Part shown: piece by piece, positions 1 to 8,752 of the stretch
Numbering within the stretch: the first letter of the stretch is position 1
Layout: each line of letters starts with the position of its first letter
Translations under genes and position numbers: made by a program
The notes under the pieces: generated by a model
The model's database searches: none
What the model saw: the letters and a program-made list of their open reading frames with translations, nothing else
Told to the model about the DNA's origin: nothing
Origin: Konateibacter massiliensis
GTDB lineage: Bacteria > Bacillota > Clostridia > Lachnospirales > Lachnospiraceae
Length of the DNA: 64,000 bases
Direction: 5' to 3'
Assembly (NCBI RefSeq): GCF_900184995.1
Contig: NZ_LT860098.1
Location: 67,001 to 131,000 of the forward strand

Positions 1-806
1 ATTATGAGGACTATCCCATCCACTGGCAGACAGCTATCGAGGTCATCATTCCGACGCAAAGCATTTACACAGTTAAAATTGAGGAAAACACCGTTATCTT
101 AAATCCGGGTGACGTTTTATTTATCTCACCGGGTGTCCTGCATGAAATTTTTGCACCTCCGGTAGGAAAGCGGTATATCTTTCTCATTGAGCCTTCCATG
201 TTTGCCAAAATAAAGGGGCTAGAGGGACTTGCCTCCATGTTTTACCCTTACGCCCTCTACCCAAGAGAGCAGGACTTCGAGGGCAGAGCACGCATGAACG
301 AGCTGATGGAGCATATTTGTGTAGAGTATTTAGGAAATTCAGAGCTTAAATACGCCGCACTCTACTCCCTTGTTTTGGAAATGCTTGTGATTGCGGGGCG
401 AAATAAGACAAATCTTCCCATTGATATCTCCAATATTAAAAATACAAGAACACACAAATACGTGAGCAAATTCTTGGATATCTGCAACTACATTGATGAG
501 CACTGTACGGAAAATATTGGTGTCGCAGAGCTTGCCAGCATGAGCGGCTTCAGTGAATCCCATTTTATCCGTCTCTTCAAACAATTTACAAACTATTCGT
601 ATTATGACTACTTAAACCGCTCACGTATCACCTACGCCAAGAAACTATTGATAAGCATGCCAAGCGCAAGCATCGTGGATATCTCCATACAGGCCGGTTT
701 TGGAAGTCTTGCTACCTTTAACCGACTCTTTAAATCCATCAGCAAATGTACACCGACCCAATACCGAAGCTTGCAGCAGGATCAGCATTTAACACTAGGT
801 GAATAA
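1..806 (+). CDS. AraC family transcriptional regulator (5' end outside window)
   Basis: The frame is open from base 3, so the gene starts upstream of the window; 267 codons are visible. The first ~70 visible residues form a cupin-like sensor half (motif PGDVLFISPGVLHEIF), and the last ~100 residues hold two helix-turn-helix units (NIGVAELASMSGFSESHF; SIVDISIQAGFGSLATFNRLF) ending in the usual TPTQYR-type tail. AraC proteins of this layout bind a sugar or related effector with the cupin half and activate nearby catabolic genes. It ends 21 bases before the GH2 gene on the same strand, so it probably controls that enzyme. The first ATG at 198 lies inside the cupin half and is not the true start. 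Confidence 0.9.
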   Translation, partial: YEDYPIHWQTAIEVIIPTQSIYTVKIEENTVILNPGDVLFISPGVLHEIFAPPVGKRYIFLIEPSMFAKIKGLEGLASMFYPYALYPREQDFEGRARMNELMEHICVEYLGNSELKYAALYSLVLEMLVIAGRNKTNLPIDISNIKNTRTHKYVSKFLDICNYIDEHCTENIGVAELASMSGFSESHFIRLFKQFTNYSYYDYLNRSRITYAKKLLISMPSASIVDISIQAGFGSLATFNRLFKSISKCTPTQYRSLQQDQHLTLGE

Positions 807-827
807 TTACACCGGAAAGGATATTCC

Positions 828-3800
828 ATGAATTTAAAACAACCATTTAATACTGATTGGAGCTTTACCAAGCAGCCCATCGGCGCTACCTTTCATGATT
901 TAGATTCTTCCGATACAAAATGGCAGCCGGTTGATGTCCCTCATGACTGGCTGATTTACGGCGAGGATTTATACGAAAATTCGGAGGGCTGGTATAAAAA
1001 AAGCCTGTCCTGTACCCTTTCGGCAAACACCCTGTTTTCCTTATGTTTTGACGGTGTGTATATGAATTGCACTTTATTTTTAAACCGTCAAGAGGTAGGT
1101 TCTTGGCAATATGGCTACACCTCCTTTGAATTTGACATAACAGCTTACCTCAAGGAAGGGGAAAACGAAATCCTTCTTCGAGTAAAACATGAAGCTCCGA
1201 ACAGCCGTTGGTATACAGGTGCCGGAATTTATCGCAAGGTATGGCTGAGGAGCTATGCCCCTACTCATTTTATTTCAAATGGCATTTACATTTCAACCCA
1301 AAAGGAGGGTACTGACTATTTTGTCACGGTTTCTCACGAAGTGGCAGGGGATGACAAGGCGGAGGTTAGACACACCTTACTCGATAAAGAGGGCAATATC
1401 GTTTTAACTAATATTGTTTCGGACAAAAAGACACGCATTCCGGATGCCAAATTGTGGTGTCTTGATTCCCCATATCTCTATACCATGCAATCCGATTTGA
1501 TAATCGACAATGTGGTTGTGGAAAGCGAAACGAATCGTTTTGGTATCCGAACGCTCACGTTTGATGCAGATAAAGGCTTTTTCCTAAATGACGTACCGAT
1601 GAAGCTAAACGGAGTCTGCCAGCACCATGATTTAGGCGCACTTGGCGGCGCCTTTCACAAAGCAGCAGCAAAACGCCAGCTAATCCTTTTGCAGAAAATG
1701 GGTGCAAATGCAGTCCGTATCTCCCACAATATGCCTGATCCGGAATATCTAAATCTAGCTGATGAGATGGGTATTTTAATCATCAATGAGGCGTTCGATA
1801 TGTGGGAGCGCTCCAAAACATCCTATGACTATGCCCGCTTTTTTAAAAACGAGAGTGCCAAGGACGTGAGAAGCTGGATTCGCCGCGACCGCAATCATCC
1901 TTGCATTATTATGTGGTCCATCGGAAATGAGATTTATGACACTCATGTTGATGCACATGGTGCAGATTTGACTAGCTATTTAATTGAAGAGGTCCAAAAG
2001 CATGATTACCGAAAAAATGCCGCCATCACAATAGCCTCCAACTATATGCCATGGGAAAATGCTCAAAAATGTGCTGATATTATCAAGCTTGCCGGTTATA
2101 ACTACGCCGAAAAGCTTTATCAAAAGCACCACAAGGAGCACCCTGACTGGGTCATTTACGGCAGTGAGACTTCCTCCCTTGTGCAAAGCCGCGGCATCTA
2201 CCATTTTCCGTTAAAACAGTCCATCTTATCCGATGACGACTGCCAGTGCTCTGCCCTCGGAAACAGCGCGACAAGCTGGGGGGCAAAGAGCATGGAATTT
2301 TGTATCTTATCTGAACGAGACACACCGTTCTCTCTCGGACAGTTTATCTGGACAGGATTTGATTACATCGGAGAACCTACCCCCTACCACACGAGAAACT
2401 CTTACTTTGGCCAGCTTGACACGGCAGGCTTTCCAAAGGATGCTTTCTACTTCTATCAATCCGCTTGGACTGACTGCGAGACAAATCCGATGGTACATAT
2501 TGCACCTTATTGGGATTTTAGCGAGAACCAGCTTATCGACGTGCGTGTCATGTCAAATGCCTCTGCTGTGGAATTGTTTTTAAATGATGTTTCACAAGGC
2601 ATACAGGAGTTAGAGTGGAAAAACGGCACGAAATTAATCGGAGACTGGCAGCTTCCCTATACAAAGGGAGAGCTTCGGGCTGTCGCCTACAACGACAGAG
2701 GAGAGATGGTCGCAACGGACATTGCCCGTTCTTTCGGGGACGCTTCCTCCATTCTGATTGAGCCGGATAAGCGGGAATTGACCGCAGACGGAGAAGATTT
2801 GATTTTCCTCACCATACAGATGTTAGACAGCGATGGTGCACCGGTAGAAAATGCAAACAATCGTGTACATGTTGAGGTTAAAGGTGCTGCAAGACTTGTC
2901 GGACTGGACAACGGTGACAGCACGGACTATGACTCCTACAAGGGAAGTTCAAGGAGATTGTTCAGCGGGAAGCTGCTCGCCATTCTCGCCTCCACGCTTG
3001 ATGCAGGGGAGATTACGGTACATGTCGCCTCCCCTTCCCTGCCGCCAAGTTGCCTTACACTTGCGGCTGTGAAATCCGAGGCAAAGCCCGTTGTATCTGC
3101 ACTGCTTTCCTCCTTCCAAAGTCCTGACAATGAAGAAATTCCGGTGCGAAAAATTGAAATTATTCCCGAAGCAGGTCAGCTTTTTACCAAGGAGACAAAA
3201 ACTCTTCGCGTATCGGCAAAAACCTATCCCTCAAACGCGACTTATGAGGATTTGAGCTGGCAGATTACAAACGATGCAGGAGTGCCGATTAAAATTGCTT
3301 CCCTAGAGCCGCTCTCCGAGGATAACCGCCTAATCCAGATTACCGCCTACGGGGATGGGGATTTTCGCCTGCGTGCAAGCTGCAAGAACGGAAAGGACCA
3401 TGCCCAGCTTATCTCCTCACTCGAATTTCATGTGACAGGGCTTGGCTCGCTCACACAGAACCCGTATGAGTTTATCTCCGGCTCGCTTTACAGCAGCTTT
3501 GAGGGGGAGGTCAGCAGCGGAAATGAGCGTGGCGTGGCAACGGCAAGAGACGGCAAAACAGTTGTCACCTACGACAATCTAGATTTTGGAGACTACGGCT
3601 CCGACACCGTTACTATCCCCATTTTTGAACTGGAGAGCGCGGCAACACAAATCAGCTTTTATGAAGGACGCTCCGCGGAGCAGGAAGGGACATTGCTTGG
3701 CACCTTCACCTATCATAAGCAGTCTAAGTGGAATGTGTATCAGGAGGAAACCTTCCGATTTTCTAAGCGGCTAAAGGGCATCACCTCGCTCTCTATCGCA

Positions 3801-4211
3801 CTGGAGCATAAAATCCATATAAAGGGCTTCTCCTTTAAAAAGGAGGAAAAGGCTTTTGCAACTCTTTTTGCCGCAGAAGCCGACCGCATTTACGGTGACG
3901 CCTTCACAATTTCAGCTCCTTGCGTGGAGGGCATCGGAAACAATGTGTCCTTGGAATTTCACAATATGGATTTTGGCGCAAAAGGCTTTTCCAAGCTCAC
4001 CATATACGGAAGAAGCCCAATTGACAAAAATACGATTCATATCCGTTTTCACAGTGATATCGGTGACAGCAGCGAGATTGCTGAATTTACACACAGTGTG
4101 GACTATGAAGAGCAGAGCTTTTCTCTTTCATCCGTATATGGCATGCAGGATATCACCTTTGTCTTTTTGCCGGGAAGCAATTTTGATTTTAAATCGTTTT
4201 ATTTTGAATAA
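828..4211 (+). CDS. Glycoside hydrolase family 2, beta-galactosidase type, with C-terminal accessory domains
   Basis: A 1127-residue GH2 enzyme, expected to hydrolyse beta-galactosides or related beta-glycosides. The order is: jelly-roll sugar-binding domain (~1-145), immunoglobulin-like domain (~150-245), TIM barrel (~250-560), then a DUF4982/Ig-like region (~590-790), another Ig-like module (~795-900) and a C-terminal beta-rich, carbohydrate-binding-like part. The acid/base is Glu368 in MWSIGNE and the nucleophile is Glu447 in YGSE. There is no signal peptide, which is odd for a protein with accessory beta modules; it is probably cytoplasmic and acts on imported oligosaccharide. A ribosome site (GGAAAGGA) precedes the ATG. 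It sits right after an AraC regulator; no transporter is next to it in the window. Exact substrate is not determinable. Confidence 0.92.
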   Translation: MNLKQPFNTDWSFTKQPIGATFHDLDSSDTKWQPVDVPHDWLIYGEDLYENSEGWYKKSLSCTLSANTLFSLCFDGVYMNCTLFLNRQEVGSWQYGYTSFEFDITAYLKEGENEILLRVKHEAPNSRWYTGAGIYRKVWLRSYAPTHFISNGIYISTQKEGTDYFVTVSHEVAGDDKAEVRHTLLDKEGNIVLTNIVSDKKTRIPDAKLWCLDSPYLYTMQSDLIIDNVVVESETNRFGIRTLTFDADKGFFLNDVPMKLNGVCQHHDLGALGGAFHKAAAKRQLILLQKMGANAVRISHNMPDPEYLNLADEMGILIINEAFDMWERSKTSYDYARFFKNESAKDVRSWIRRDRNHPCIIMWSIGNEIYDTHVDAHGADLTSYLIEEVQKHDYRKNAAITIASNYMPWENAQKCADIIKLAGYNYAEKLYQKHHKEHPDWVIYGSETSSLVQSRGIYHFPLKQSILSDDDCQCSALGNSATSWGAKSMEFCILSERDTPFSLGQFIWTGFDYIGEPTPYHTRNSYFGQLDTAGFPKDAFYFYQSAWTDCETNPMVHIAPYWDFSENQLIDVRVMSNASAVELFLNDVSQGIQELEWKNGTKLIGDWQLPYTKGELRAVAYNDRGEMVATDIARSFGDASSILIEPDKRELTADGEDLIFLTIQMLDSDGAPVENANNRVHVEVKGAARLVGLDNGDSTDYDSYKGSSRRLFSGKLLAILASTLDAGEITVHVASPSLPPSCLTLAAVKSEAKPVVSALLSSFQSPDNEEIPVRKIEIIPEAGQLFTKETKTLRVSAKTYPSNATYEDLSWQITNDAGVPIKIASLEPLSEDNRLIQITAYGDGDFRLRASCKNGKDHAQLISSLEFHVTGLGSLTQNPYEFISGSLYSSFEGEVSSGNERGVATARDGKTVVTYDNLDFGDYGSDTVTIPIFELESAATQISFYEGRSAEQEGTLLGTFTYHKQSKWNVYQEETFRFSKRLKGITSLSIALEHKIHIKGFSFKKEEKAFATLFAAEADRIYGDAFTISAPCVEGIGNNVSLEFHNMDFGAKGFSKLTIYGRSPIDKNTIHIRFHSDIGDSSEIAEFTHSVDYEEQSFSLSSVYGMQDITFVFLPGSNFDFKSFYFE

Positions 4212-4246
4212 ATGCAGGAGAAATCATGCTGTTTTCTGCATAAAAA

Positions 4247-4322
4247 AAGTGTGAGCTCTGCTCACACTTCGCGCTCTCATGGATTGCAAAGCAGCTGCTT
4301 CCTATCCGTGAGGTGCGCATAA
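4247..4322. repeat. Dispersed structured repeat, copy R1 (diverged)
   Basis: Left hairpin AAGTGTGAGC/TCT/GCTCACACTT (4247-4269), then a core that starts GCGC, carries a short inner hairpin (around 4283-4293) and ends GGTGCGCATAAT. It is the most diverged of the six copies in the window. It lies between the convergent 3' ends of the GH2 gene and the flavin-fold gene, where the left hairpin may also end transcription. Confidence 0.7.
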
Positions 4323-4361
4323 TATTTTATGTATAACCTACAATCTTTCGCTATTCTATGC

Positions 4362-4754
4362 TTAGTTTTCCAATGCAACCGGCTCGCCGTTAAAGGAATA
4401 CACAAGCGCCTGCATATTTTCAAGATAAAATACTTCAAAGATACCGTCATCGATACTATATAAGTTTTTTAAAGAAGGATTTGCATCAAACATTGCCTGC
4501 TTTGCCTCAATCGAATCATCAAATACAGCTTCGCCGGAAAGTCTGATCCATTTTCCCTTTGCCATACCTGATATTTCTGTCTTTGGATTTGCAATAAGCT
4601 GCTTGTATACTTTCTTGTGATTACCTGTTGTGAGATATACTCTTCCTTTGTACTCTACCGCTGCACCAAAAGGTCTTACTCTTGGCTGTCCATCCTCTAC
4701 CGTTGCAAGATAATATGTTTTTGCTTCATTTAAAAAATCAACAACTTGACTCAT
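4362..4754 (-). CDS. Pyridoxamine 5'-phosphate oxidase family protein (flavin-binding split barrel)
   Basis: A 130-residue single-domain protein of the PNPOx-like split-barrel fold. The N-terminal segment (FLNEAKTYYLATVEDGQPRVRPFG) and the mid-segment with LTTGNHKKVYKQL are characteristic of the small FMN- or F420-type general stress members. Such proteins bind flavin and are thought to reduce small electrophilic molecules; the true PNPOx vitamin B6 role is unlikely at this length. It is transcribed divergently from an HxlR regulator 117 bases away, and its own promoter (TTGAAT, 16 bases, TATAAT on the minus strand at 4831-4804) lies in that gap, so HxlR control is likely. ATG at 4754 is preceded by GGAGGCAAAAAA. 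Confidence 0.85.
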   Translation of the reverse strand: MSQVVDFLNEAKTYYLATVEDGQPRVRPFGAAVEYKGRVYLTTGNHKKVYKQLIANPKTEISGMAKGKWIRLSGEAVFDDSIEAKQAMFDANPSLKNLYSIDDGIFEVFYLENMQALVYSFNGEPVALEN

Positions 4755-4803
4755 TTTTTTGCCTCCGCTAATTTTATTCTTTACATTTTCATTTCACGTC
4801 ATT

Positions 4804-4831
4804 ATTATATAATAAGATAACAAATATTCAA
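4804..4831 (-). promoter_or_regulatory. Promoter of the flavin-fold gene
   Basis: On the minus strand TTGAAT (4831-4826) and TATAAT (4809-4804) are separated by 16 bases, pointing into the gene that starts at 4754. Confidence 0.6.
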
Positions 4832-4842
4832 GTACTGAAATT

Positions 4843-4856
4843 TTACTAACTAAGTA
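4843..4856. promoter_or_regulatory. Candidate HxlR operator
   Basis: An inverted repeat TTACT-AACT-AAGTAA lies directly in front of the HxlR gene's ribosome site and just upstream of the divergent promoter's -35 box. HxlR proteins commonly bind ACTTAC/GTAAGT-like dyads, so this is a plausible autoregulatory site; inference only. Confidence 0.4.
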
Positions 4857-4871
4857 AGGAGAATTTAACCT

Positions 4872-5198
4872 ATGTATGATACATTAAAATGTCCCGTAAC
4901 CTATGCTTTAAGTATATTGGACGGCAAATGGAAGCTGTCCATTGTGTGGGTTGTCGGGACAGAAAATACAATACGTTTTAACGAATTAAAGAGGAAGCTT
5001 GACGGCATTTCCAATATTATGCTGAGCAAAAGCTTACAGGAATTAGAAAATGACCATATCGTTATCCGAAAACAATACAATGAAATTCCACCACGCGTGG
5101 AGTATTCCCTGACTGATTTAGGCATCTCCCTCATCCCTTCCTTAGACCTTCTGGGCGAATGGGGCAAGACCGCATATGCCTTGAACCATCAAGATTAG
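4872..5198 (+). CDS. HxlR family winged-helix transcriptional regulator
   Basis: A 108-residue protein with the family hallmark near the N terminus (CPVTYALSILDGKWKLSIVW; Cys8 is the conserved cysteine) followed by a winged helix (FNELKRKLDGISNIMLSKSL and the wing NEIPPRVEYSLTDLG). HxlR proteins sense reactive electrophiles, quinones or oxidants, often through that cysteine, and control a neighbouring detoxification gene. The divergent flavin-fold gene at 4362-4754 is the obvious target. Ribosome site AAGGAG lies 10 bases before the ATG. Confidence 0.9.
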   Translation: MYDTLKCPVTYALSILDGKWKLSIVWVVGTENTIRFNELKRKLDGISNIMLSKSLQELENDHIVIRKQYNEIPPRVEYSLTDLGISLIPSLDLLGEWGKTAYALNHQD

Positions 5199-5208
5199 AA
5201 AATCAAAC

Positions 5209-5238
5209 TTGACCAAGCCTATAAAAATATGCTATACT
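5209..5238 (+). promoter_or_regulatory. Promoter for a short transcript or the DUF2798 leader
   Basis: TTGACC (5209-5214) and TATACT (5233-5238) with an 18-base spacer predict a transcript from about 5245. It begins only 11 bases after the HxlR stop codon. Confidence 0.6.
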
Positions 5239-5244
5239 AGTTCC

Positions 5245-5341
5245 AATTGATATTATGGTTTAGATGAAAATGGTAGTGTAGATGATACAGCAAACGTCAT
5301 TCGAAGCGAAAGTTAGAATGGCGCTAGCTGTATCTTTTTTT
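5245..5341 (+). ncRNA. Candidate small RNA or attenuator leader (~97 nt)
   Basis: Downstream of a good promoter there is no ORF, but the transcript would end in a two-part hairpin: GATACAGC (5284-5291) pairs with GCTGTATC (5327-5334), and inside it CGTCATTC pairs with GAATGGCG (one G-T wobble), followed by seven T. The first ~40 bases are unpaired or A/G-rich. It may be a free small RNA, or a leader whose terminator gates the DUF2798 gene at 5488. I do not recognise a known riboswitch class. Confidence 0.45.
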
Positions 5342-5373
5342 GCGTATTTTTCTATATACCGATATCAAGAACA

Positions 5374-5450
5374 AAGAATGTGCTTTGCACATTCTCCGCG
5401 CCTGAGCGGGTTGCGAAGCAACAACTTCCACTCCGCGAGGTGTGCATAAA
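5374..5450. repeat. Dispersed structured repeat, copy R2
   Basis: Left hairpin AGAATGTGC/TTT/GCACATTCT (5375-5395), then the conserved core: GCGC start, inner hairpin GTTGC-GAA-GCAAC, CTTCCACT strip, and end GGTGTGCATAAA. A partial copy of the right-hand palindrome (ATATGATAGGAATT) follows at 5458-5472. The element sits in the 5' untranslated region of the DUF2798 gene, just before its ribosome site. Confidence 0.75.
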
Positions 5451-5487
5451 TAGTTTTATATGATAGGAATTTGAGGAGGAAAAATTT

Positions 5488-5970
5488 ATGCCACAAAACA
5501 AAAGAGAGAGTGTAATTTACACGGTAATGATGTGCTTTTTCATGGTGCTTTGCATGAGCATCTACAACGTATCGTTAAACATGAACGGTCTGTCAGCAGA
5601 AAGTATCAGGGAAGGATGGCTTGGGCTGCCGCTGGCTTATGTTTTTGCCATATGCTGTGACTGGTTTATTGTTTCAAAATATGCAAAAGGCTTTGCCTTT
5701 GGTTATCTGCTAAAACCGGACAGCAGTCCAAAAAGAAAGGTAATTACTGTATCTTGCTGTATGGTACTTCCAATGGTATTTATCATGTCCTTGTACGGAG
5801 CCTTTGATTTATGCCGTAAAACCGGACTTTGGTCTGATCTGTTTTTTATATGGATGACCAACATTCCTAAAAATCTGATTATGGCATTGCCGCTCCAGCT
5901 ATTGATTGCAGGCCCGGTTGTGCGTATTGCATTCAGAAGAGTCTTTCCGGTCGGAAAGGTCCTTGCATAA
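5488..5970 (+). CDS. DUF2798 family membrane protein
   Basis: A 160-residue integral membrane protein with four hydrophobic segments (~9-30, ~47-64, ~85-108, ~125-150), arranged as two similar halves, the pattern of DUF2798. No biochemical role is established for the family. It has a strong ribosome site (GAGGAGGA, 5473-5480) and lies behind a promoter, a candidate attenuator and a copy of the dispersed repeat. It converges on the YhgE gene with a shared terminator between them. Confidence 0.8.
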   Translation: MPQNKRESVIYTVMMCFFMVLCMSIYNVSLNMNGLSAESIREGWLGLPLAYVFAICCDWFIVSKYAKGFAFGYLLKPDSSPKRKVITVSCCMVLPMVFIMSLYGAFDLCRKTGLWSDLFFIWMTNIPKNLIMALPLQLLIAGPVVRIAFRRVFPVGKVLA

Positions 5971-5971
5971 G

Positions 5972-6002
5972 AAAAAAGTGTGAGCTAAGCTCACACTTTT
6001 TT
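5972..6002. terminator. Bidirectional intrinsic terminator
   Basis: AAAAAAGTGTGAGC / TAA / GCTCACACTTTTTT between two convergent genes; A-run on one side and T-run on the other make it work in both directions. The stem AGTGTGAGC is the same as the left hairpin of repeats R1 and R4. Confidence 0.85.
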
Positions 6003-6007
6003 ACTTT

Positions 6008-8752
6008 CTATTCATAACTGTAATTGTAATCATCATCCAACAATTTCTGATTGTCATCCAGCTGAGAAACCCCGTCATGATGGAATTTCTTCAACAGCCT
6101 CATGGATACAAGCAGTAACAGCATGGAGACAACTGCTATCACAAATAATATTACGGTGTTGCTTGTAAAGGTTACGGCTCCAAGTCCGGAGCTGATTGTC
6201 TCCCTAAATCCGTAGATGGAATGTGTCATCGGCAAGTACGGATGAATTACCTGGAAGAATTTATCAGTCAGCGGCATCGGGAATGTTCCGCCTGAGCCTG
6301 CAAGCTGTAAAATTAACAGTACCATGGCAACAAATCTGCCCGGATTGTCAAATGCCATTGCAAGGAACATAATAAGGAACATATAAGCGTAAGCCGTTAC
6401 CAGTGCCACAACAAAGTATGCAATCATATGATTTGGTTCTAAGCCAAGGGCTATCATGATACCGCCTTCTATAATTGCCATTGCGGTAGCAGCTACAAAT
6501 CCCACGGATACCTTACTCATCCACCACTGGAATGCTGATTTTTCTTTTACCGCAATCTTTCTGATTGGATAAATAAAGTTGAATACCAGACAGCCTACAT
6601 ACAAAGCAAGGGATAATACATATGGTGCAAGTGCATGGCCATAGTTTGGCACATTGCTGTATTTTTCCTGTGTAATCTGGTTTGGCTCTGAAATCATTTC
6701 AGCTGTTGCATCTGAGGTATGAACATCATTTACCTGCTCTGATCCGTCACTTAATGCAGATGCCAATTCGCCGCTTCCGTCTTTCAATGTGTTTAAACCA
6801 TCCTGTAATGTAACACCACCGTCTGCCAGTTTTGCAGAGCCTTCTGTCAACTGTTTGGACGCATTCTTCAGCTTATTCTGTCCCTCTGCCAATGCTGTGT
6901 TATTTCCTACAAGTTCGGTGCTTCCTGCCTTAATCGTAGCTGTTCCGTTTACCAGTGCCTCCACACCGTCTTGTAAGGTCGGTACATTGTCGTTTAACTT
7001 GCCAAGTCCATCACTCAAGGTAGAAGCTCCGCTGTTTAATGCCACGGAATTATCATTTAACTTCTGTATGCCATCGTTTACCTGATTCACGCCTGCAATA
7101 TAGCTGTCTAACCCTGTGCTAAGCTGAGTGGAACCTGTACTCAAACCGCTCTGTAAGCTGGAAATACCGCTCTCCAACTGTCCCATACCCGGAATAAGCT
7201 GACCGTCAAGTGCTGTTTTCACACTGCTCAGACCGCTTGAAAGCTGAGCGATTGCCTGCTGCGCACCAGGTAAGGCTGTTGCTGAACCTGTTGCAAGCTG
7301 CTGCACGGAGGCTTGCAGTGTACTAACCGAACTTAACGTATTGGACAAGGTGGTCAATGCCGTTGCCAGAGCGCTTGCATCACTTCCTATACCGTTTAAG
7401 TCACTTGAAATTGCACTTAAGTCTCCGGTTGACGCACTATTTTGCAGTGCACTTTGAAGATAGCCCATTACCTCTGCCTGCTGGTCAGCACTCAATGTAC
7501 TGCCCGCCAGAGATGTTCCTACAGAAGTCGCAAGCTCTGTAGGCAAGTCTGATGCGCTTACTCCTACGCTCTGTGCCCTGTTTCCAATATCTGTAAGTGC
7601 GCCTGACAATGCACTTGTATCAACGCTTCCGGTGCCGCTTCCGTTCAGTGCAGTATTCAATGCCTGTATTCCGTTATTGATATCTGTAAGTCCTTGATTA
7701 AGCTGCGCAAGCTGAGCTGAACTGCCGTCAATCTGTGTTCCAAGCTGTTCTGACATCTGCGTCAAGCCTGCTGAAATCTGTCCTGCTCCGGTCTGAAGCT
7801 GCGTCGTTCCGTCACTTAATCCGGTCACAAGTGTGTCAACTCCTGATTTCAATGTGCTTCCGTTACTTGCAAGTGTGTCTGTTCCGCCTGCCACTTTGGA
7901 AACGCCATCTGTATAATCTTTAATTCCATCTGTAAGCTTTGCAGAACCACTGTCTAACTGTTCTACACCGTCCGCCAATTCAGGAACCTTTTTTCCGAGT
8001 GTGTCCACACCATCTTTTAATTCCACAAGGCCGTCATCCAGCTTAACAGTACCTTCCAAATACTTATTGAGTGCAACGCTAAAGGTCTCCTCGCCGTTGC
8101 TGAAGGTTATCGTGCTCTCTGCTAACGTGTTAAGACCGTCTGTCAGTGTCTTGCCACCGTCTGCCAGCTCAGCCGCACCGTCATCAAGCTTCCCTGCTCC
8201 GTCTGCCGCTTCTGCAAAACCGTCTCCGATTTCTGATAGCTGGTCAAAAATTGCAGTCGCATAAACCTCTGTGACTTTTTGAGAAACCTCACTCTTTAAC
8301 TGCTTCATCGCTGTTTCGCCGATTACCTCGCCAAGATAGTTTAATGCACCGTTTGTCTCATACTCAAGGTTCATTTTCTGCGGTGTTTCGTCCATAACGG
8401 TTGCCGCATTGGCGGAAAAATCCTCCGGCAGTGTTACAATCATATAATACTCCTGGTTTTTCAAGCCCTTCTGCGCTTCATCTGCCGTTACAAACTGCCA
8501 GTTTAAGTTCTTATCCTCTTTTAACTGGTCAACAACTTCCTGACCGACACTTAGTGTTTCTCCATTGTATTCCACTGCTTTATCTTCATTTACAACTGCC
8601 ACCGGCAGGTCCCCCGTCTTTCCATAAGGGTCCCAAACGGATTTCAGGAAAAATGAAGCATAAAGAATTGGGATAAAAGAAATAACAACAAAAGAAATTA
8701 ATAAAATCTTGTTCTTAAAAATTGCCTGCCATTCTTTTTTAATCATTTCCAT
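6008..8752 (-). CDS. YhgE/Pip-type ABC-2 membrane protein with long helical ectodomain
   Basis: A 914-residue protein. One N-terminal membrane helix (~12-35) is followed by an ABC-2-like ectodomain start, then ~500 residues of heptad-like repeats dominated by LxDG, LxxG and LxxLxxG units, then five or six membrane helices (~715-890). This is the architecture of the YhgE/Pip family: phage receptors in some Gram-positives and parts of type VII (ESX)-linked or export loci in others. Its start overlaps the stop region of the Rrf2 gene by 14 bases, so the two are translationally coupled. The middle region is rich in Ser/Thr/Ala/Gly and lacks signs of an enzyme. Confidence 0.88.
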   Translation of the reverse strand: MEMIKKEWQAIFKNKILLISFVVISFIPILYASFFLKSVWDPYGKTGDLPVAVVNEDKAVEYNGETLSVGQEVVDQLKEDKNLNWQFVTADEAQKGLKNQEYYMIVTLPEDFSANAATVMDETPQKMNLEYETNGALNYLGEVIGETAMKQLKSEVSQKVTEVYATAIFDQLSEIGDGFAEAADGAGKLDDGAAELADGGKTLTDGLNTLAESTITFSNGEETFSVALNKYLEGTVKLDDGLVELKDGVDTLGKKVPELADGVEQLDSGSAKLTDGIKDYTDGVSKVAGGTDTLASNGSTLKSGVDTLVTGLSDGTTQLQTGAGQISAGLTQMSEQLGTQIDGSSAQLAQLNQGLTDINNGIQALNTALNGSGTGSVDTSALSGALTDIGNRAQSVGVSASDLPTELATSVGTSLAGSTLSADQQAEVMGYLQSALQNSASTGDLSAISSDLNGIGSDASALATALTTLSNTLSSVSTLQASVQQLATGSATALPGAQQAIAQLSSGLSSVKTALDGQLIPGMGQLESGISSLQSGLSTGSTQLSTGLDSYIAGVNQVNDGIQKLNDNSVALNSGASTLSDGLGKLNDNVPTLQDGVEALVNGTATIKAGSTELVGNNTALAEGQNKLKNASKQLTEGSAKLADGGVTLQDGLNTLKDGSGELASALSDGSEQVNDVHTSDATAEMISEPNQITQEKYSNVPNYGHALAPYVLSLALYVGCLVFNFIYPIRKIAVKEKSAFQWWMSKVSVGFVAATAMAIIEGGIMIALGLEPNHMIAYFVVALVTAYAYMFLIMFLAMAFDNPGRFVAMVLLILQLAGSGGTFPMPLTDKFFQVIHPYLPMTHSIYGFRETISSGLGAVTFTSNTVILFVIAVVSMLLLLVSMRLLKKFHHDGVSQLDDNQKLLDDDYNYSYE

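Noticed and set aside
2233-2583. 116-codon frame inside the GH2 gene
   Set aside because: It lies in another frame of a well-supported gene and its translation has no domain-like composition.
6750-8250. CRISPR-like or tandem DNA repeat inside the YhgE gene
   Set aside because: The periodicity is explained by heptad-like LxDG repeats in the coding sequence, and the units differ at the DNA level.
6789-8264. Open frames on the plus strand opposite the YhgE gene
   Set aside because: They are shadows of the repetitive coding sequence, without ribosome sites or recognisable protein features.
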